Of a stretch of DNA of 64,000 nucleotides, positions 39,038 through 49,022 are shown one piece after another. Origin of the DNA: Angomonas deanei (taxonomy: Eukaryota; Euglenozoa; Kinetoplastea; Trypanosomatida; Trypanosomatidae); NCBI GenBank assembly GCA_903995115.1, contig LR877158.1, positions 496,001-560,000 on the forward strand, in the 5' to 3' direction. Within the stretch, counting starts at the first letter, position 1, and every line of letters begins with the position of its first letter. Made by a program: the position numbers and the translations under genes. The notes below the pieces were generated by a model, which saw only the letters and a program-made list of their open reading frames with translations, was not told the origin of the DNA and made no database searches.

Positions 39038-39531
39038 GACGGTGAATCGAAAATGGTGACTACTAACAGGTCGATTGAATACGTATTGCAGGTTAAAAAA
39101 AAAAAAAAAGCAGGGGAAAGTTGAAATCAACCGTAAGCGAAAATGCATCCGCAAGAGGAGCATCCACAACAACGAAAAAGACGTGAAACCAATACCTTTT
39201 ATGGTTATTATTCAATTATCATTATTATTAGTACTGCTGCCATATTTCAAAAAGAAAACGCTTCATTTGCTCTCGGTCTTTTTCATTATTATTATTATTC
39301 ATTATTGATATTGGCGAGGGAAAAAGAAACAAAAGTGCTTTTTATTGGCAATTATATATAAAACATTGACAGCTAAAAAAAGAGAAAAAAAAAGATGAAA
39401 AGACGGGGACCCAATAATGTGGCATAAGAGGGGGAAAATAAAAACGCATTCATCGTGGATCCTAATCGGTTGCCTCGTTGTGTATGATGTGTTGTGTTTT
39501 CTATTCCCCTGATTCTCATCCGAATGTCCCA
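39038..39531. other. Intergenic spacer
   Basis: No gene is seen. An A15-like run at 39094-39108 is a T run on the minus strand, followed by AG near 39069, a likely acceptor for the AK7-like gene. TTATTA repeats occur at 39210-39232 and 39283-39300. A purine run at 39375-39395 is close to the EDC4-like stop. Confidence 0.55.
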
Positions 39532-41931
39532 TTAGTGGTCTCTCAGTAAAGTGCTAAGTAGTTTACTGACTAAACGGTGGTTATTCTTGCTCTTACGGTC
39601 CAACAGAGAAGCGTCCACCTCTTCTAACGAGTTATAAACAGATATCAATTGTCTCTTCAGGGACTCAAACGTGGTCGCGGCGCGGTCCCCCTTTGCTGCC
39701 TCCGTCTTCATGGTTTGCAGGTAGTCATCCCAGTCAATGTAAAAGAGATGCAAAAAGTGCAAACGCAGCGGGATCGACCCGGGCTGGCTGTTCAGCTCAA
39801 AGGAGAGCTGAATGCAAACACTAAGGAACAGTGTCACGGAAAGGGTTTGCGGGGAGGTAATGGTGGACATGTTGTCCTGGCACACTTTGCTCTCTAGAAA
39901 GGTGAGAAGGACGGTCAAGTCACCAGACTCTAGCGCCACCACAAACGCGTCCTTCCACTCACCAGCCTCTGCCCGGCTGACCGCACGCTGCACGAGCGTG
40001 TTGGGGTCCACGGTGGGGACCGGGGCACCGGTCTTGGCCAGCTTGATCGCCTTTTCCAAGTCGCTCACTTCATCCTTCAAGTGAACGGTGTTGGTGCGCA
40101 GGGTGTCGGTGTACGTCTTCGCCGCCCGGAGGACGGTGGCGGTGGAGGTGGAGGAAGTGTCCACGGCGGTTTTCATCATGTCATGCAGGTCGCGCACGAC
40201 GGAGAGGACTTGCTTGTTCAAGGTGGCATCCATGGAGTTGCGGAACAGGCGGGCCTGGTCGGTGGACCCAATGTTGGCGTCAGCAGTTGCTATGTAGTCT
40301 AGTTTCTCGCTCTCCTTCGCCGCCTTGTCCACGGAAAGCTTCAGGTGCTTTTGCAGCAGCACCTTGAGCGCCACGGAGGCCGCCTGGAAACTACCACTCT
40401 CAATCTCCTTGACAGACGCGGTAATACACTGCAGAAGCTCACGTTGACCTTCCGTCATGACCCCCTGCTCCATCGGCTCCCCACCGACGACCGTCGCCCC
40501 ACCACTAGACGCGATTCTTCCCTTATTACGGGCGGCAAACTGCTTACCAAGCTGCTGCGCCTCGTCTCTGTAGCGGGACTCCTGCAGCATTCGCATCGTC
40601 GCCGTCGCCCCTTTCTGGACCGTGAGGAAGTCTCCCTCCAGCGCCTTCACCTGCTCGCAGTACCGCTGCGTTTGGTGTCGGATGATCTGACCCACGTTGG
40701 CGTCCGAGGTGGAACTAGAGGTCTTCCCGTCCACCGAGGAGGACACGGAGGTGATGGGGGCGTTGCGGGTATCGGCGGTGTTCTCCGCCTCCGGGAACCA
40801 CGCCGAGACGGAACTCTTTGGCTTCATGCTGGAGGTGTTGGAGGCGCCGGCCAGCTTGTTCGCGTCAAGGAGGGAGCGATGCACGCCCTCCGAGTTTCGG
40901 ATGGCGATGCTGAGTTCGTAGTTCACCTTGGTCTGGGAGCCGGCGACCTTTCCCACAAACGTCGTGGCGCAGAGGGCCGCACCAGGGAGCTTCCAGTTCG
41001 TCACCCGGTGGGACTTGAGCAACGTGCGGTGCAACTCAGCAACGACGGCGTAGGACTCATCGGGGGACGTCAGTGTAATGTACTCCTCCGACGGATCTAC
41101 ACTCACCTCGAAGCGGAGATTGCTGGACTTGGCGGAGGTAATATTCAGCTCCTCCTTGAGCACAAACTTTTTGGAGGACTCATTGAAGGACCAGAAACGG
41201 AGCTCCGTGTTGCGGTTGGCGGCTGTCAAGAGCAGTAGATCGTTCCCCGACTCCTCGCTGAAGCTGCGCTTGAAGATGTGCGCAAAGGTGGGCGCATTCT
41301 CCGGATGGGGTTCCCACACCTGTGTCAGAACGCTCTTTTTGGTCGTCACCGACAGAAGGCTCAAGTGGGCCGACTTGGCTGGTGTGACGCAAATCTTCGT
41401 CTTGGGACAGTAGTCGAAGGTAGGATACTGGACGGTCGTCTTGGGTGGCAGGCTGAAGAGAGGGGACACTTTTCGTTCGACCGTGTCGACCTCAAAAACG
41501 TGCTTTTCACCCAGCACGTACACCACATTCCCGTCTCCATAGGCGGCGGAGTAAATCTCTTCCCCAAAGTCCTTGAAGGTCTTTGTCTGGGCGGAGATGT
41601 TCGCATCCGCGTTGGACTGCGGCTCAATGACGGAGAGCACTTGTCCACCCACCGCGACGAACTGAGTGCCGAGCGCGGTGGTGGGAGGGGAGGAAATCAA
41701 GTGGCGTACGCTGTCGGACTCTAGTGTGATGTCTGTAAACCTTCCCTCCTTACAATGCAAGATTCGCAACACGTTGGGCTGCTTCACACTAAAACAAAGA
41801 AGAAGCTTGTGCGAGGCGATGTGAGGCTTACGTTCCTCCGTAAAGTTCGTCGCGGACATTCTAACCAAATAAAAGTCATTTTTGCAGTCAAAAGGGACGT
41901 GCTCGTCAACGTTGTAGGTTAAAGTGTTCAT
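39532..41931 (-). CDS. WD40-helical scaffold, EDC4/Ge-1-like
   Basis: Protein of 799 aa, intact, from the ATG at 41931. Residues ~15-330 form a WD40-type beta propeller with weakly conserved repeats (for example LLTAANRNTELRFWSFNE). A Ser-rich linker follows, then helices from ~420 on. The C-terminal ~150 residues resemble the EDC4/Ge-1 helical domain: RAEAGEWKDAFVVALESGDL, then VLLTFLESKV, a run of Leu-rich helices, and an end in IDWDDYLQ. In other eukaryotes EDC4 tethers the decapping enzyme Dcp2 to its activator Dcp1. Trypanosomatids lack Dcp2 and use the ApaH-like phosphatase ALPH1, so a scaffold of this kind would be of interest. The assignment rests on layout and the C-terminal pattern. 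Confidence 0.55.
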   Translation of the reverse strand: MNTLTYNVDEHVPFDCKNDFYLVRMSATNFTEERKPHIASHKLLLCFSVKQPNVLRILHCKEGRFTDITLESDSVRHLISSPPTTALGTQFVAVGGQVLSVIEPQSNADANISAQTKTFKDFGEEIYSAAYGDGNVVYVLGEKHVFEVDTVERKVSPLFSLPPKTTVQYPTFDYCPKTKICVTPAKSAHLSLLSVTTKKSVLTQVWEPHPENAPTFAHIFKRSFSEESGNDLLLLTAANRNTELRFWSFNESSKKFVLKEELNITSAKSSNLRFEVSVDPSEEYITLTSPDESYAVVAELHRTLLKSHRVTNWKLPGAALCATTFVGKVAGSQTKVNYELSIAIRNSEGVHRSLLDANKLAGASNTSSMKPKSSVSAWFPEAENTADTRNAPITSVSSSVDGKTSSSTSDANVGQIIRHQTQRYCEQVKALEGDFLTVQKGATATMRMLQESRYRDEAQQLGKQFAARNKGRIASSGGATVVGGEPMEQGVMTEGQRELLQCITASVKEIESGSFQAASVALKVLLQKHLKLSVDKAAKESEKLDYIATADANIGSTDQARLFRNSMDATLNKQVLSVVRDLHDMMKTAVDTSSTSTATVLRAAKTYTDTLRTNTVHLKDEVSDLEKAIKLAKTGAPVPTVDPNTLVQRAVSRAEAGEWKDAFVVALESGDLTVLLTFLESKVCQDNMSTITSPQTLSVTLFLSVCIQLSFELNSQPGSIPLRLHFLHLFYIDWDDYLQTMKTEAAKGDRAATTFESLKRQLISVYNSLEEVDASLLDRKSKNNHRLVSKLLSTLLRDH

Positions 41932-42169
41932 TTGAAGATGATGCTGTGTTTAATAAGAAAAAAACAAAACTAAGTTACTCTACGTTTAGTCAAGGATAAA
42001 AAGGACATGAATCATACACCTTGAATTGCAACACAAGCAAACAAGAACAAAAAAAAAAAAAAAAGAGAGGGAACAACAAAAAACGAAAATGAAGGTTGAT
42101 TTTATACTGTTTTTTTTTTATTATTATTATTATTCGTGGCGATTAAATAAGTACGATCATACTCGTATC

Positions 42170-44023
42170 TCAGTTTTCGGTCATGACACTCCCAGTCTTT
42201 ACGTAGTATACCCGCTCACTGAGGCGATAGTCCGCCACCTCCTCGACAATGGTCTTCAGCACGCCCTGAGAGATGTTGGCCACCTTGGACATGGCCTTTT
42301 CGGCTAACGTAGCCTGAAGGTCTGCCAATTTGAACGCCGTCATGCTGGACACGACCTCTAGCACGTGAGGGCGGTACTCGTCCACCACCGGCTGTCCCAC
42401 ATTCCGCAACACCCACGTGTTAGCGGTGAACTGCGTGACAGTGGTTTGCAGGGCCGAACTCAACATTGGATTGGTGGCGTGTGGATAATGGGTGTCCCTT
42501 CCTTTCAGTATCATCTCCTTCGCACGGGCCTTGTTCAAGACCCCAAAACGCCTAAAGAGTTCGTCAATATAACTCTTGATGGCTTCGATCTCGTCCACAT
42601 CAAAACCGGAGGCACCACCACCGGTTTCGGGGACGTTGCTCACTGGCCTCGCTTCCTCTTCTCCTCTACTGAGGAAGAGCGCGGGGGGTGTTTTATTGGC
42701 GGCAATGTACGTTTTGTGTGATTGTATCTGTGACATTCGTTTTTGCACCAGTTCATACTGAATATCCGCTCCGAAGGCTTTGAGAAAGGCGGCCACATTC
42801 TCCTTGGTAGTGTCCGGCTCTGTCCCCACGTATAGAAGCCGCCACTGACGCGCCCCGGGTGTGCTTCCTTCCAACACTGACACAGACTCCAACACCTCCT
42901 TGATGAGCCGACGGTGAGCGGACGAGAGGGAGAGACTGTTCAGCTCCTTGCGTGAAACCACCCCATCTGGACTATTAAAAAATGCAGCGAGAACCACTTC
43001 TCGAATGGCAGCTCCGACGCCGCTAAACTTGGAGTTGCGGCGACACACCCAGACGCCGTGCATGTATACGGACGACGCGGCGAGGCACTCGAGAATGACG
43101 GCGTCGGTAGACACCTGTGATCCTCTGGTGGACTCCACAATACCTTTCACTTTCTCAAAGGTCAACACCTGCGCCCGCTTCATCAGGTCCGTCACCAGTT
43201 CCTTAATGGAACGAACGGAGGCGAAGCGACGAATGATGCTGTTTTGGTTCTCGTCACCACCCGTGATACCGCCAGAAGAGAGAATCTCGGGAGGGAAAAA
43301 GAGGTCTTCCATCTGCACAAAGGAGGATTTGGATAGGTTTGGCGGCGGAAGCAACATAAGGCCGTTGATACTCTCAAACCGCTTTTTGAATTCCGTGCTT
43401 CTAGTCGAGCTGCTGGGGTAGAAGTGCACCTCCGTACCACCTGCGCTCTCCTTGTTGAGGATGGTGCTCCGCTGTCGGCTCACTTCCCGTATCGTTCGCT
43501 CGGAGAGTACATTCTCGTCCGAGGTGCACTTCGAGGAGTACTTCTCCTCCACCGTACAGGCTGCGTTGGGTACAACCGTTTCACCGCTCTGCTGACTGGC
43601 GAGAGCGGTGGCGAAGCTATGCACGGAGTGGACTGGCGTGAGAAACAAGGACTGCCTACAAATGTACCCAATCAAGTAATTCGACCGACTTTTGAATGGG
43701 TTGGCCGTCAGGGCGTACCTCGTCGTTTCCTGGTTCATATCCGTCTCCTGAAAAGAGTGACTTCCGAACTTGTCTAGGGAACACACCATGGTCATCCTAC
43801 TGTCTTCACCAATACTGTTACTGCTGTTGGGGGCTGCAGCGGCGGTTTCGGATCCGCTGGCATTCGAATTGAACAGCCGCACCGTGTTGAATTCTAACGG
43901 ACGTTTGAGTGATCGTGTGGTGTAGTTGAACACATGCGTCTTGACGGGAAATGGATGGGTATACACTTTCATTCGCGCGACGATCTCACTTTCGTCGATG
44001 GTGACCGGTTCACCCAGTTGCAT
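42170..44023 (-). CDS. RPC5: RNA polymerase III subunit RPC5/RPC37-like
   Basis: Protein of ~617 aa from the ATG at 44023 (MQLGEPVTIDESEIV). The N-terminus matches the RPC5 (Sin, POLR3E/RPC37) dimerisation half: EIVARMKVYTHPF, then FNYTTRSLKRP, and further on ANPFKSRSNYLIGYI with SLFLTPVHSVHSF, which aligns with the family's 'YAVG...L.LTPVH'. The rest is long and helical, with winged-helix-like segments. The last ~60 residues (EVVSSMTAFKLADLQATLAE) fit a C-terminal winged helix of human POLR3E. RPC5 pairs with RPC4 to control initiation and termination. RPC5-type subunits are hard to spot in kinetoplastids by simple search. Residues ~120-300 look like a lineage-specific insertion. Confidence 0.72.
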   Translation of the reverse strand: MQLGEPVTIDESEIVARMKVYTHPFPVKTHVFNYTTRSLKRPLEFNTVRLFNSNASGSETAAAAPNSSNSIGEDSRMTMVCSLDKFGSHSFQETDMNQETTRYALTANPFKSRSNYLIGYICRQSLFLTPVHSVHSFATALASQQSGETVVPNAACTVEEKYSSKCTSDENVLSERTIREVSRQRSTILNKESAGGTEVHFYPSSSTRSTEFKKRFESINGLMLLPPPNLSKSSFVQMEDLFFPPEILSSGGITGGDENQNSIIRRFASVRSIKELVTDLMKRAQVLTFEKVKGIVESTRGSQVSTDAVILECLAASSVYMHGVWVCRRNSKFSGVGAAIREVVLAAFFNSPDGVVSRKELNSLSLSSAHRRLIKEVLESVSVLEGSTPGARQWRLLYVGTEPDTTKENVAAFLKAFGADIQYELVQKRMSQIQSHKTYIAANKTPPALFLSRGEEEARPVSNVPETGGGASGFDVDEIEAIKSYIDELFRRFGVLNKARAKEMILKGRDTHYPHATNPMLSSALQTTVTQFTANTWVLRNVGQPVVDEYRPHVLEVVSSMTAFKLADLQATLAEKAMSKVANISQGVLKTIVEEVADYRLSERVYYVKTGSVMTEN

Positions 44024-44209
44024 TTGACTATCCACTATGTGTGTGTGTATGGGCGTTTCTTTGGACAGAACGGTAAAAATGAGAAGAACTCTATAACAAG
44101 TCGTAGACAATCGATCGGCAACAAATGTAAGATATTTTAAACAAAAAATGAGTGCAACACGAATGAAGTGGGCTCCTTTATACCATATTAAGTTATGTGA
44201 GGGATCTCT

Positions 44210-44632
44210 TTATAGTTTACCAATCGCCTTGTACCAAAGACGCCTCCAGCCAGTCGAAGCGTCCACGCTATTTTCCAAGTTGTGTAATGCCACATCGCCG
44301 GTGAGCGCTTTTTGTATCTCGGGGTGATGTTTCGCGCCGCACCGTTTTAGTAGGGTCATTTCGTTTTGGCATCGCGATACCTCAAACATGTTAATCATCA
44401 TGCACTGATGTAGCCTATCCGCCTCGTGGCTGCACTCTTCGGAGAGTTCGTAATCTTTGTAGCTGTACTCGCGTTGTTGGGTCTCTTTTGTCCACGTCTT
44501 AATGCAGCCGTAGTATTTGTTTCGCTGTCCCTCGCAGGCATTTTTTGGACGGTCCGGGCCGTAGTCAAACTGTTTGAGACACTCTCGCCACAGCGTGGAC
44601 TCGATCTCGCAAGGACTACTTTCCGCTGGCAT
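44210..44632 (-). CDS. Quadruple CX9C (double CHCH) intermembrane-space protein
   Basis: Protein of 140 aa from the ATG at 44632 (MPAESSPCEIES). Four CX9C motifs are visible in order: CEIESTLWREC, CEGQRNKYYGC, CSHEADRLHQC and CQNEMTLLKRC. Two such pairs make two CHCH domains, which are oxidised by the Mia40-type (or, in kinetoplastids, Erv1-driven) pathway of the mitochondrial intermembrane space. Double CHCH proteins with four CX9C motifs include the complex I subunit NDUFA8, which has similar spacing; I offer that as a candidate only. The C-terminal ~45 residues lack Cys and contain a basic end (GWRRLWYKAIGKL). Confidence 0.85.
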   Translation of the reverse strand: MPAESSPCEIESTLWRECLKQFDYGPDRPKNACEGQRNKYYGCIKTWTKETQQREYSYKDYELSEECSHEADRLHQCMMINMFEVSRCQNEMTLLKRCGAKHHPEIQKALTGDVALHNLENSVDASTGWRRLWYKAIGKL

Positions 44633-45275
44633 TGAAGATTCTTTGTCGTACAAGTGGAAGTGTGGGTAATCGACTATGTTGGTGACGGAAGAGAAAAGCC
44701 ACAGAGAGACAATAGAGAGAATCCTTATCGTGAGAAAAACAAATACTAGTCCAAAGACAATGGACGAGATTCCCAGGTCGACCCTTGGTGAGAAAAGGTC
44801 AAATTTACGTTACAACAAGTTACAAACGTGTTTATATATATATTTATATATCATAATAAATAAAAGGGGAAAAAAATGAAAAAAAAACACGTATCCAGTT
44901 GAATATCCACGTTTTCATTCCACTACTTACTTGATGGTTTTACTCATACAACTAAAATCTCAGGTGAAGACTCTGTGTTCTACAGCACGTGAGGAGCTTC
45001 GTTTAGTGTACATTAAACAGTTTATGCCGTTTATTCACGATAACACTACGTGAGGAATGAGTTTCCGCTATCATGCTGTTCGCACATTTACATGATCTGA
45101 TTCACGAACAAAAATTAAAAAGCAAACAAGCAAACAATTATAGATGTAAAATAAATAAATATCAAAAAAAAAAAAAAGCAACCTTCAATGTATCGCAGAG
45201 CATTGAACTCAATTAAATGTAACAAACGCAACAAAACAACAACCGAAAGAAGCAACGCAACAAGTCAAACCGGGT
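44633..45275. other. Intergenic spacer
   Basis: No gene is seen in ~640 bp. The DNA is AT-rich with an A-rich run near 44868-44888 and A13-like run at 45164-45176. Two short near-repeats reading ACGTGAGGA occur near 44988 and 45050 and are likely chance. No tRNA-like box was found. Confidence 0.55.
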
Positions 45276-46451
45276 CTAAAAGGAAACATATGTACCGATC
45301 GGGATGCACCTAAACTTCTCTTCTGGGATGCCTTCTTCTGCTTTTGCCGCCTCTAGCAACGCCTGTGGCTCGTCTAACGGTTCATCGGCTAGTTCAAAGG
45401 TCGCCCAGTGCACGGCAAATGCGTCCTTGCACTGGATGATGTTGAAAACTTTTGCTTCGTTCTCGGGATCAATGTGAGCATTGTACATGTACCATCGCGG
45501 GGCGTAGGCGCCGATCGGCAGGGCCGCCATGTCGATTCGCGTAAACCGTCGTCGGATCAGATGGAACATTGGTTCGTTAAACGCGGTGTCCCCTGTGAAA
45601 TAATAGGTGGTCAAGGAGTCCCAGTCCACGGTTGGTTCACCAGGGACCACCCCTTCTACAAAGTCGGACGTCATGAGCGACGTGGTGTAGTGTGGCTCAA
45701 TGTTGCCCTTCTCGCTACGGGTGTAGGGAGGGATACCACTCCCGTCCGGCCGCCAGCCAATCACCCAGCCGCTCCACAGCTGCTCGTTGCGGTCGAAGGC
45801 GAAGTGCTGGCACCAGTGGTGGGCGGGGGCACACCCCACCACCACATCCTTTATGAGCATCTCCTCCCACCAATCCATTTGCTTAATGTTGCTGGCAGGG
45901 ATACCCCACCGAATTAAAGTCTCTCCTAAACGCAGCGGCGTGACGAAAATCACCCTAGGGAACTGCTTATACAACCGTCGCAAGCTCTTCTCACACATGT
46001 GGTCGTAGTGGTTGTGAGAGATGGTGATGATATCTACATTGGGTAACTGATCAAAGGAGGCGGACGGCGGGAACCGTCTGGCGGGGCCGGCCCAGGAGAA
46101 GGGGGAGGCCCGGTCGGCAAAGATGGGGTCGAACATGACGTTTGTACCCGACGGCAGGCACAGTAGTGTGGTGGCGTGCCCAATCCAAAACGCGTGCGCG
46201 TTCTCCTTGGTGGCGGGGTCGCAGCGGAGCTCCTGGAGCTTCTCCTTGATGTTGCATGGCTTGTACCACTTGCGGCCAAACTCCTTGTACCCCTCCTGTG
46301 GGGGGCCAGGGAGGCACCGCCAGCAGTTATTGCAGGCCCAATAGACGTTATCTAGAATAGTCTCGTCTGGAATGATGGGACCAATATTTTTAAAAGTGGT
46401 ACCGTCCTCGCTACGGTTGGACCACATGGAGCCGAATGGCAAAGTAATCAT
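45276..46451 (-). CDS. NAPE-PLD-like metallo-beta-lactamase-fold hydrolase
   Basis: Protein of 391 aa, intact, from the ATG at 46451. It has the zinc-binding core of the metallo-beta-lactamase fold: WIGHATTLLCLPSG, DIITISHNHYDHM (the HxHxDH ligands), and later APAHHWCQHFAFDRNEQLW, a pattern typical of N-acyl-phosphatidylethanolamine phospholipase D, and YFTGDTAFNE (the Asp bridging ligand). The final His ligand is in the HIDPENE / VHWATFELADEPLDEP region, as in the family. NAPE-PLD releases N-acylethanolamines from membrane lipids; bacterial relatives (UlaG-like) hydrolyse other esters, so substrate is inferred. The N-terminus contains Trp/Cys-rich residues (VYWACNNCWRCLPG) and no signal peptide. 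Confidence 0.85.
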   Translation of the reverse strand: MITLPFGSMWSNRSEDGTTFKNIGPIIPDETILDNVYWACNNCWRCLPGPPQEGYKEFGRKWYKPCNIKEKLQELRCDPATKENAHAFWIGHATTLLCLPSGTNVMFDPIFADRASPFSWAGPARRFPPSASFDQLPNVDIITISHNHYDHMCEKSLRRLYKQFPRVIFVTPLRLGETLIRWGIPASNIKQMDWWEEMLIKDVVVGCAPAHHWCQHFAFDRNEQLWSGWVIGWRPDGSGIPPYTRSEKGNIEPHYTTSLMTSDFVEGVVPGEPTVDWDSLTTYYFTGDTAFNEPMFHLIRRRFTRIDMAALPIGAYAPRWYMYNAHIDPENEAKVFNIIQCKDAFAVHWATFELADEPLDEPQALLEAAKAEEGIPEEKFRCIPIGTYVSF

Positions 46452-46748
46452 TTTTGTTACTATTGGCGGTGATATTTACTTTTGCGTCGACGCTATTGGG
46501 TGGATAGCGAATATAATAAACGAGTACCACCACAGCACGTGTATTGGCACGACTAGGAAAAAAAAAAAAAACAAAAAAAAAAAAAAAAAAGATAACGGTA
46601 TAAATGCTTTATTTATTATTCTTTCCTAATGGAAATCAAAAAGAAGAAATGAAAGAGGGAGAGACAATGTGCCAGCGTCGCATACATTATGACTGCACGC
46701 AAACCAAAAAGCTAACGGTCCACACACTTGGAAATAAGAAGAATAATG
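46452..46748. other. Intergenic spacer
   Basis: No gene is seen. A-rich runs at about 46558-46590 form a compound run interrupted by a few C and G; these are T-rich on the minus strand. This is the boundary between the WD40 gene stop and the NAPE-PLD-like start. Confidence 0.5.
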
Positions 46749-48762
46749 TTATGAGCTGTAAGCTTCATCAGGGAGTGAACTGGGGAGCTTCACCGTTTTG
46801 TAGCCATTGTAAATATAATTCGATGGGGCTGTGCATCCCTGCACCTCAGACAGACTGTACGTCTGAATGTCACTTTCAAAAGCACCAACCAAGAATAGCG
46901 CGTGGAAGGCGGGGAACGAAACCACGCACGACACACCCGACACCACCTCTTCCGCCGGGGGTACGCTCCCCTCACTGTCACTGTCGCTTTCACTTTCCTG
47001 TTGAGCTTCTGGGTTACTTAAAGACTGCAGAATCTTCTTCACGGAATCCATCTGATTCGACTTGGACACCCCACTACCGCCGCCCTGAAGGCTGTTATAG
47101 CTTTCGGACGGCATGAGGGTAAACTGGCGCTCGCACCGTAGCAACGGCTGTGGCTCGTCGTACAGGTGCCACTCCTTGACAATGCCCTCGTCGTAGGAGG
47201 CGGATAAGAATATATCCGGCGACCGAAGCAGGCACAGGTGCCGTCCCAGACTACGATTGCTGAGACCCTCCTCGCTGGAGTTGGTCACGAATAGAAGCCG
47301 ATACGTCTGGTCCGTCTCTGTCCACCGCCACACCCCAATACGACCATCAGAGCCGCTCGTGACGAGGCGGGAGCCGGGCTCTAGCACCAGCACGGCAAAA
47401 TTGGCCACACTGGAGGTCCGCAAGACCACAGAGGGGATACACCACAGGCTCCACACAGGAGAGTGGTAGGGCAATGTCATTTTTGACTTCTCCGCCCTCA
47501 AAGCTGACGGGAACGGTGGTATGGGTCAATGCGTCCGATATGGCCGCAGCCCCGTGAAGCTTGACCAGGTTACTCACCACTCCAACCGCCGCACCACCGG
47601 CGATGGTTCGTCCGTACTTTTCCTTCCACTTGCACTCTTCATTGGCTGCCATTTCACGCTGCACAAAGTCTGCCTCCCGGACCCACACGTGGTAATTGAC
47701 GAGACGGTCCACCCGCCGTGTCAGCAGTGGTAGCACACGGTCGCCACGTGCCGGGAGAGGGGTGTCCTCGGCTGAGCAGAGGGGGTGGGACCGTGGGAGC
47801 ACGTCGTCGCACTTCCAGAATAGTCTGTCCAGGCGCCAGACGTACACCATCCCCTCGGTGCCCACAATAAGGCGCTCGTTGCCATCCACGGTCAAACAGT
47901 GAGCGGGGCTTGTCGTTTGTCGCAGCGTGGGCTTCTTGCACTGGTCCTCCCGCGTGAAAGGAGATAGACTGGAGACCTGCTGCATCATGTTGGGGCACAT
48001 CACAAAAACGTGTAGAAGCAGATACGACCGGCGCACCACGTCGACCCGCCACAGACGAATCTCAGAGGCCTCATCAGAGGAGAAGACATACACGGCTACT
48101 TGCTCGCGCTGATCCACTTCCTCGATATTCTCCTCTTGCAGGTACTGTCGCACAAACGCCGAGCCCTCCCACAGTTTGACAGAACGCAACGCGTGGGGCT
48201 GTGGAATGGACACCACCGGCTCTGGGGTCGGGTAAAAACTACTAATGAACAGACTCTTGTCGGGGGAGCTGCTGGCGACTAAACTGCCCAACACATCCAG
48301 ACCTCGTGCCGGCTCGCTGGCATCGTGGCAGTGCAGCAATCGCCTAGGGCCGCTGTTCGCAGCGAAGTGGCTGGTCCGGGTCTGCTTCACTCCCGTGCCG
48401 TAACACTTCTCAAAATACTCGATAACTTTTGGTGGTAAAAGTGGCATACAATACACCTTTCCGTCGTGGGACCCCCAAAAGAAGAACTCCACTTGGGTAA
48501 AGAGAGAAAACAGCTGCTGGTCCGTGTACAAGTCGTTCGCTTTATCGCCGGCCGGAAGACGGTTGTCAAACACCCATGAGGTCAACTTTTGCGCACTCTC
48601 TGGGTCTACGGAAGGAATTAAAGTATACTCTAGCAAAGCGACCATGCTAACGTTCTCCTCCTCGGCCGAAAGACCCCGCACCGCTTCCTGTACGGTACCA
48701 AGGACGGCAGGCTGGTTACACTGAGGGCCAGTCGTACGGAATGTTTTTCGTTTCGTCCACAT
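46749..48762 (-). CDS. WD40-repeat protein, one frame change
   Basis: Predicted ~670 aa from the ATG at 48762 (MWTKRKTFRTTGPQCN). The upper frame ends with a coherent sequence up to VKNDIAL and then degrades. The lower frame starts in the same place and gives a clear WD repeat, VLEPGSRLVTSGSDGRIGVW, and a second weak one (IFLSASYDEGIVKEWH). One base must be skipped between about 47347 and 47501; a run of five A at 47479-47483 on the minus strand is a candidate. Upstream parts show further beta-propeller-like repeats (LTVDGNERLIVGTEGMVYVW). I do not know the family. An acidic Ser/Asp-rich stretch (ESESDSDSEGS) lies near the C-terminus. Function unknown. Confidence 0.7.
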
Positions 48763-49022
48763 GTCTATCACAGACAGAACTACTCCTAAAGGGACTGAAG
48801 ATAAGATTGAAAGAGAGATAAGGAGTGATAAATAATATATTTGCAAACAACAGCATGACTCGTGGTTATCGTTTTTTTATTTTATTTTTTGATACGTCCG
48901 CTTCGCGGGAAACACATATACACTCACGAAAAAAGAAGAAAAAAAAAAATCGTTTAATCACAATTCTCATAAAATATTCTTTTCAAAAAATACAGATAAA
49001 ACGCAGCTAACCGAAACGATAT

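Noticed and set aside
40345-41238. Plus-strand frame of ~300 codons opposite the EDC4-like gene
   Set aside because: Arg/Leu/Gly-rich complement of the coding strand; no motif or tract supports it.
44940-45070. Two ACGTGAGGA-like repeats as a regulatory site
   Set aside because: Nine-base matches in AT-rich spacer with no symmetry or neighbouring element are expected by chance.
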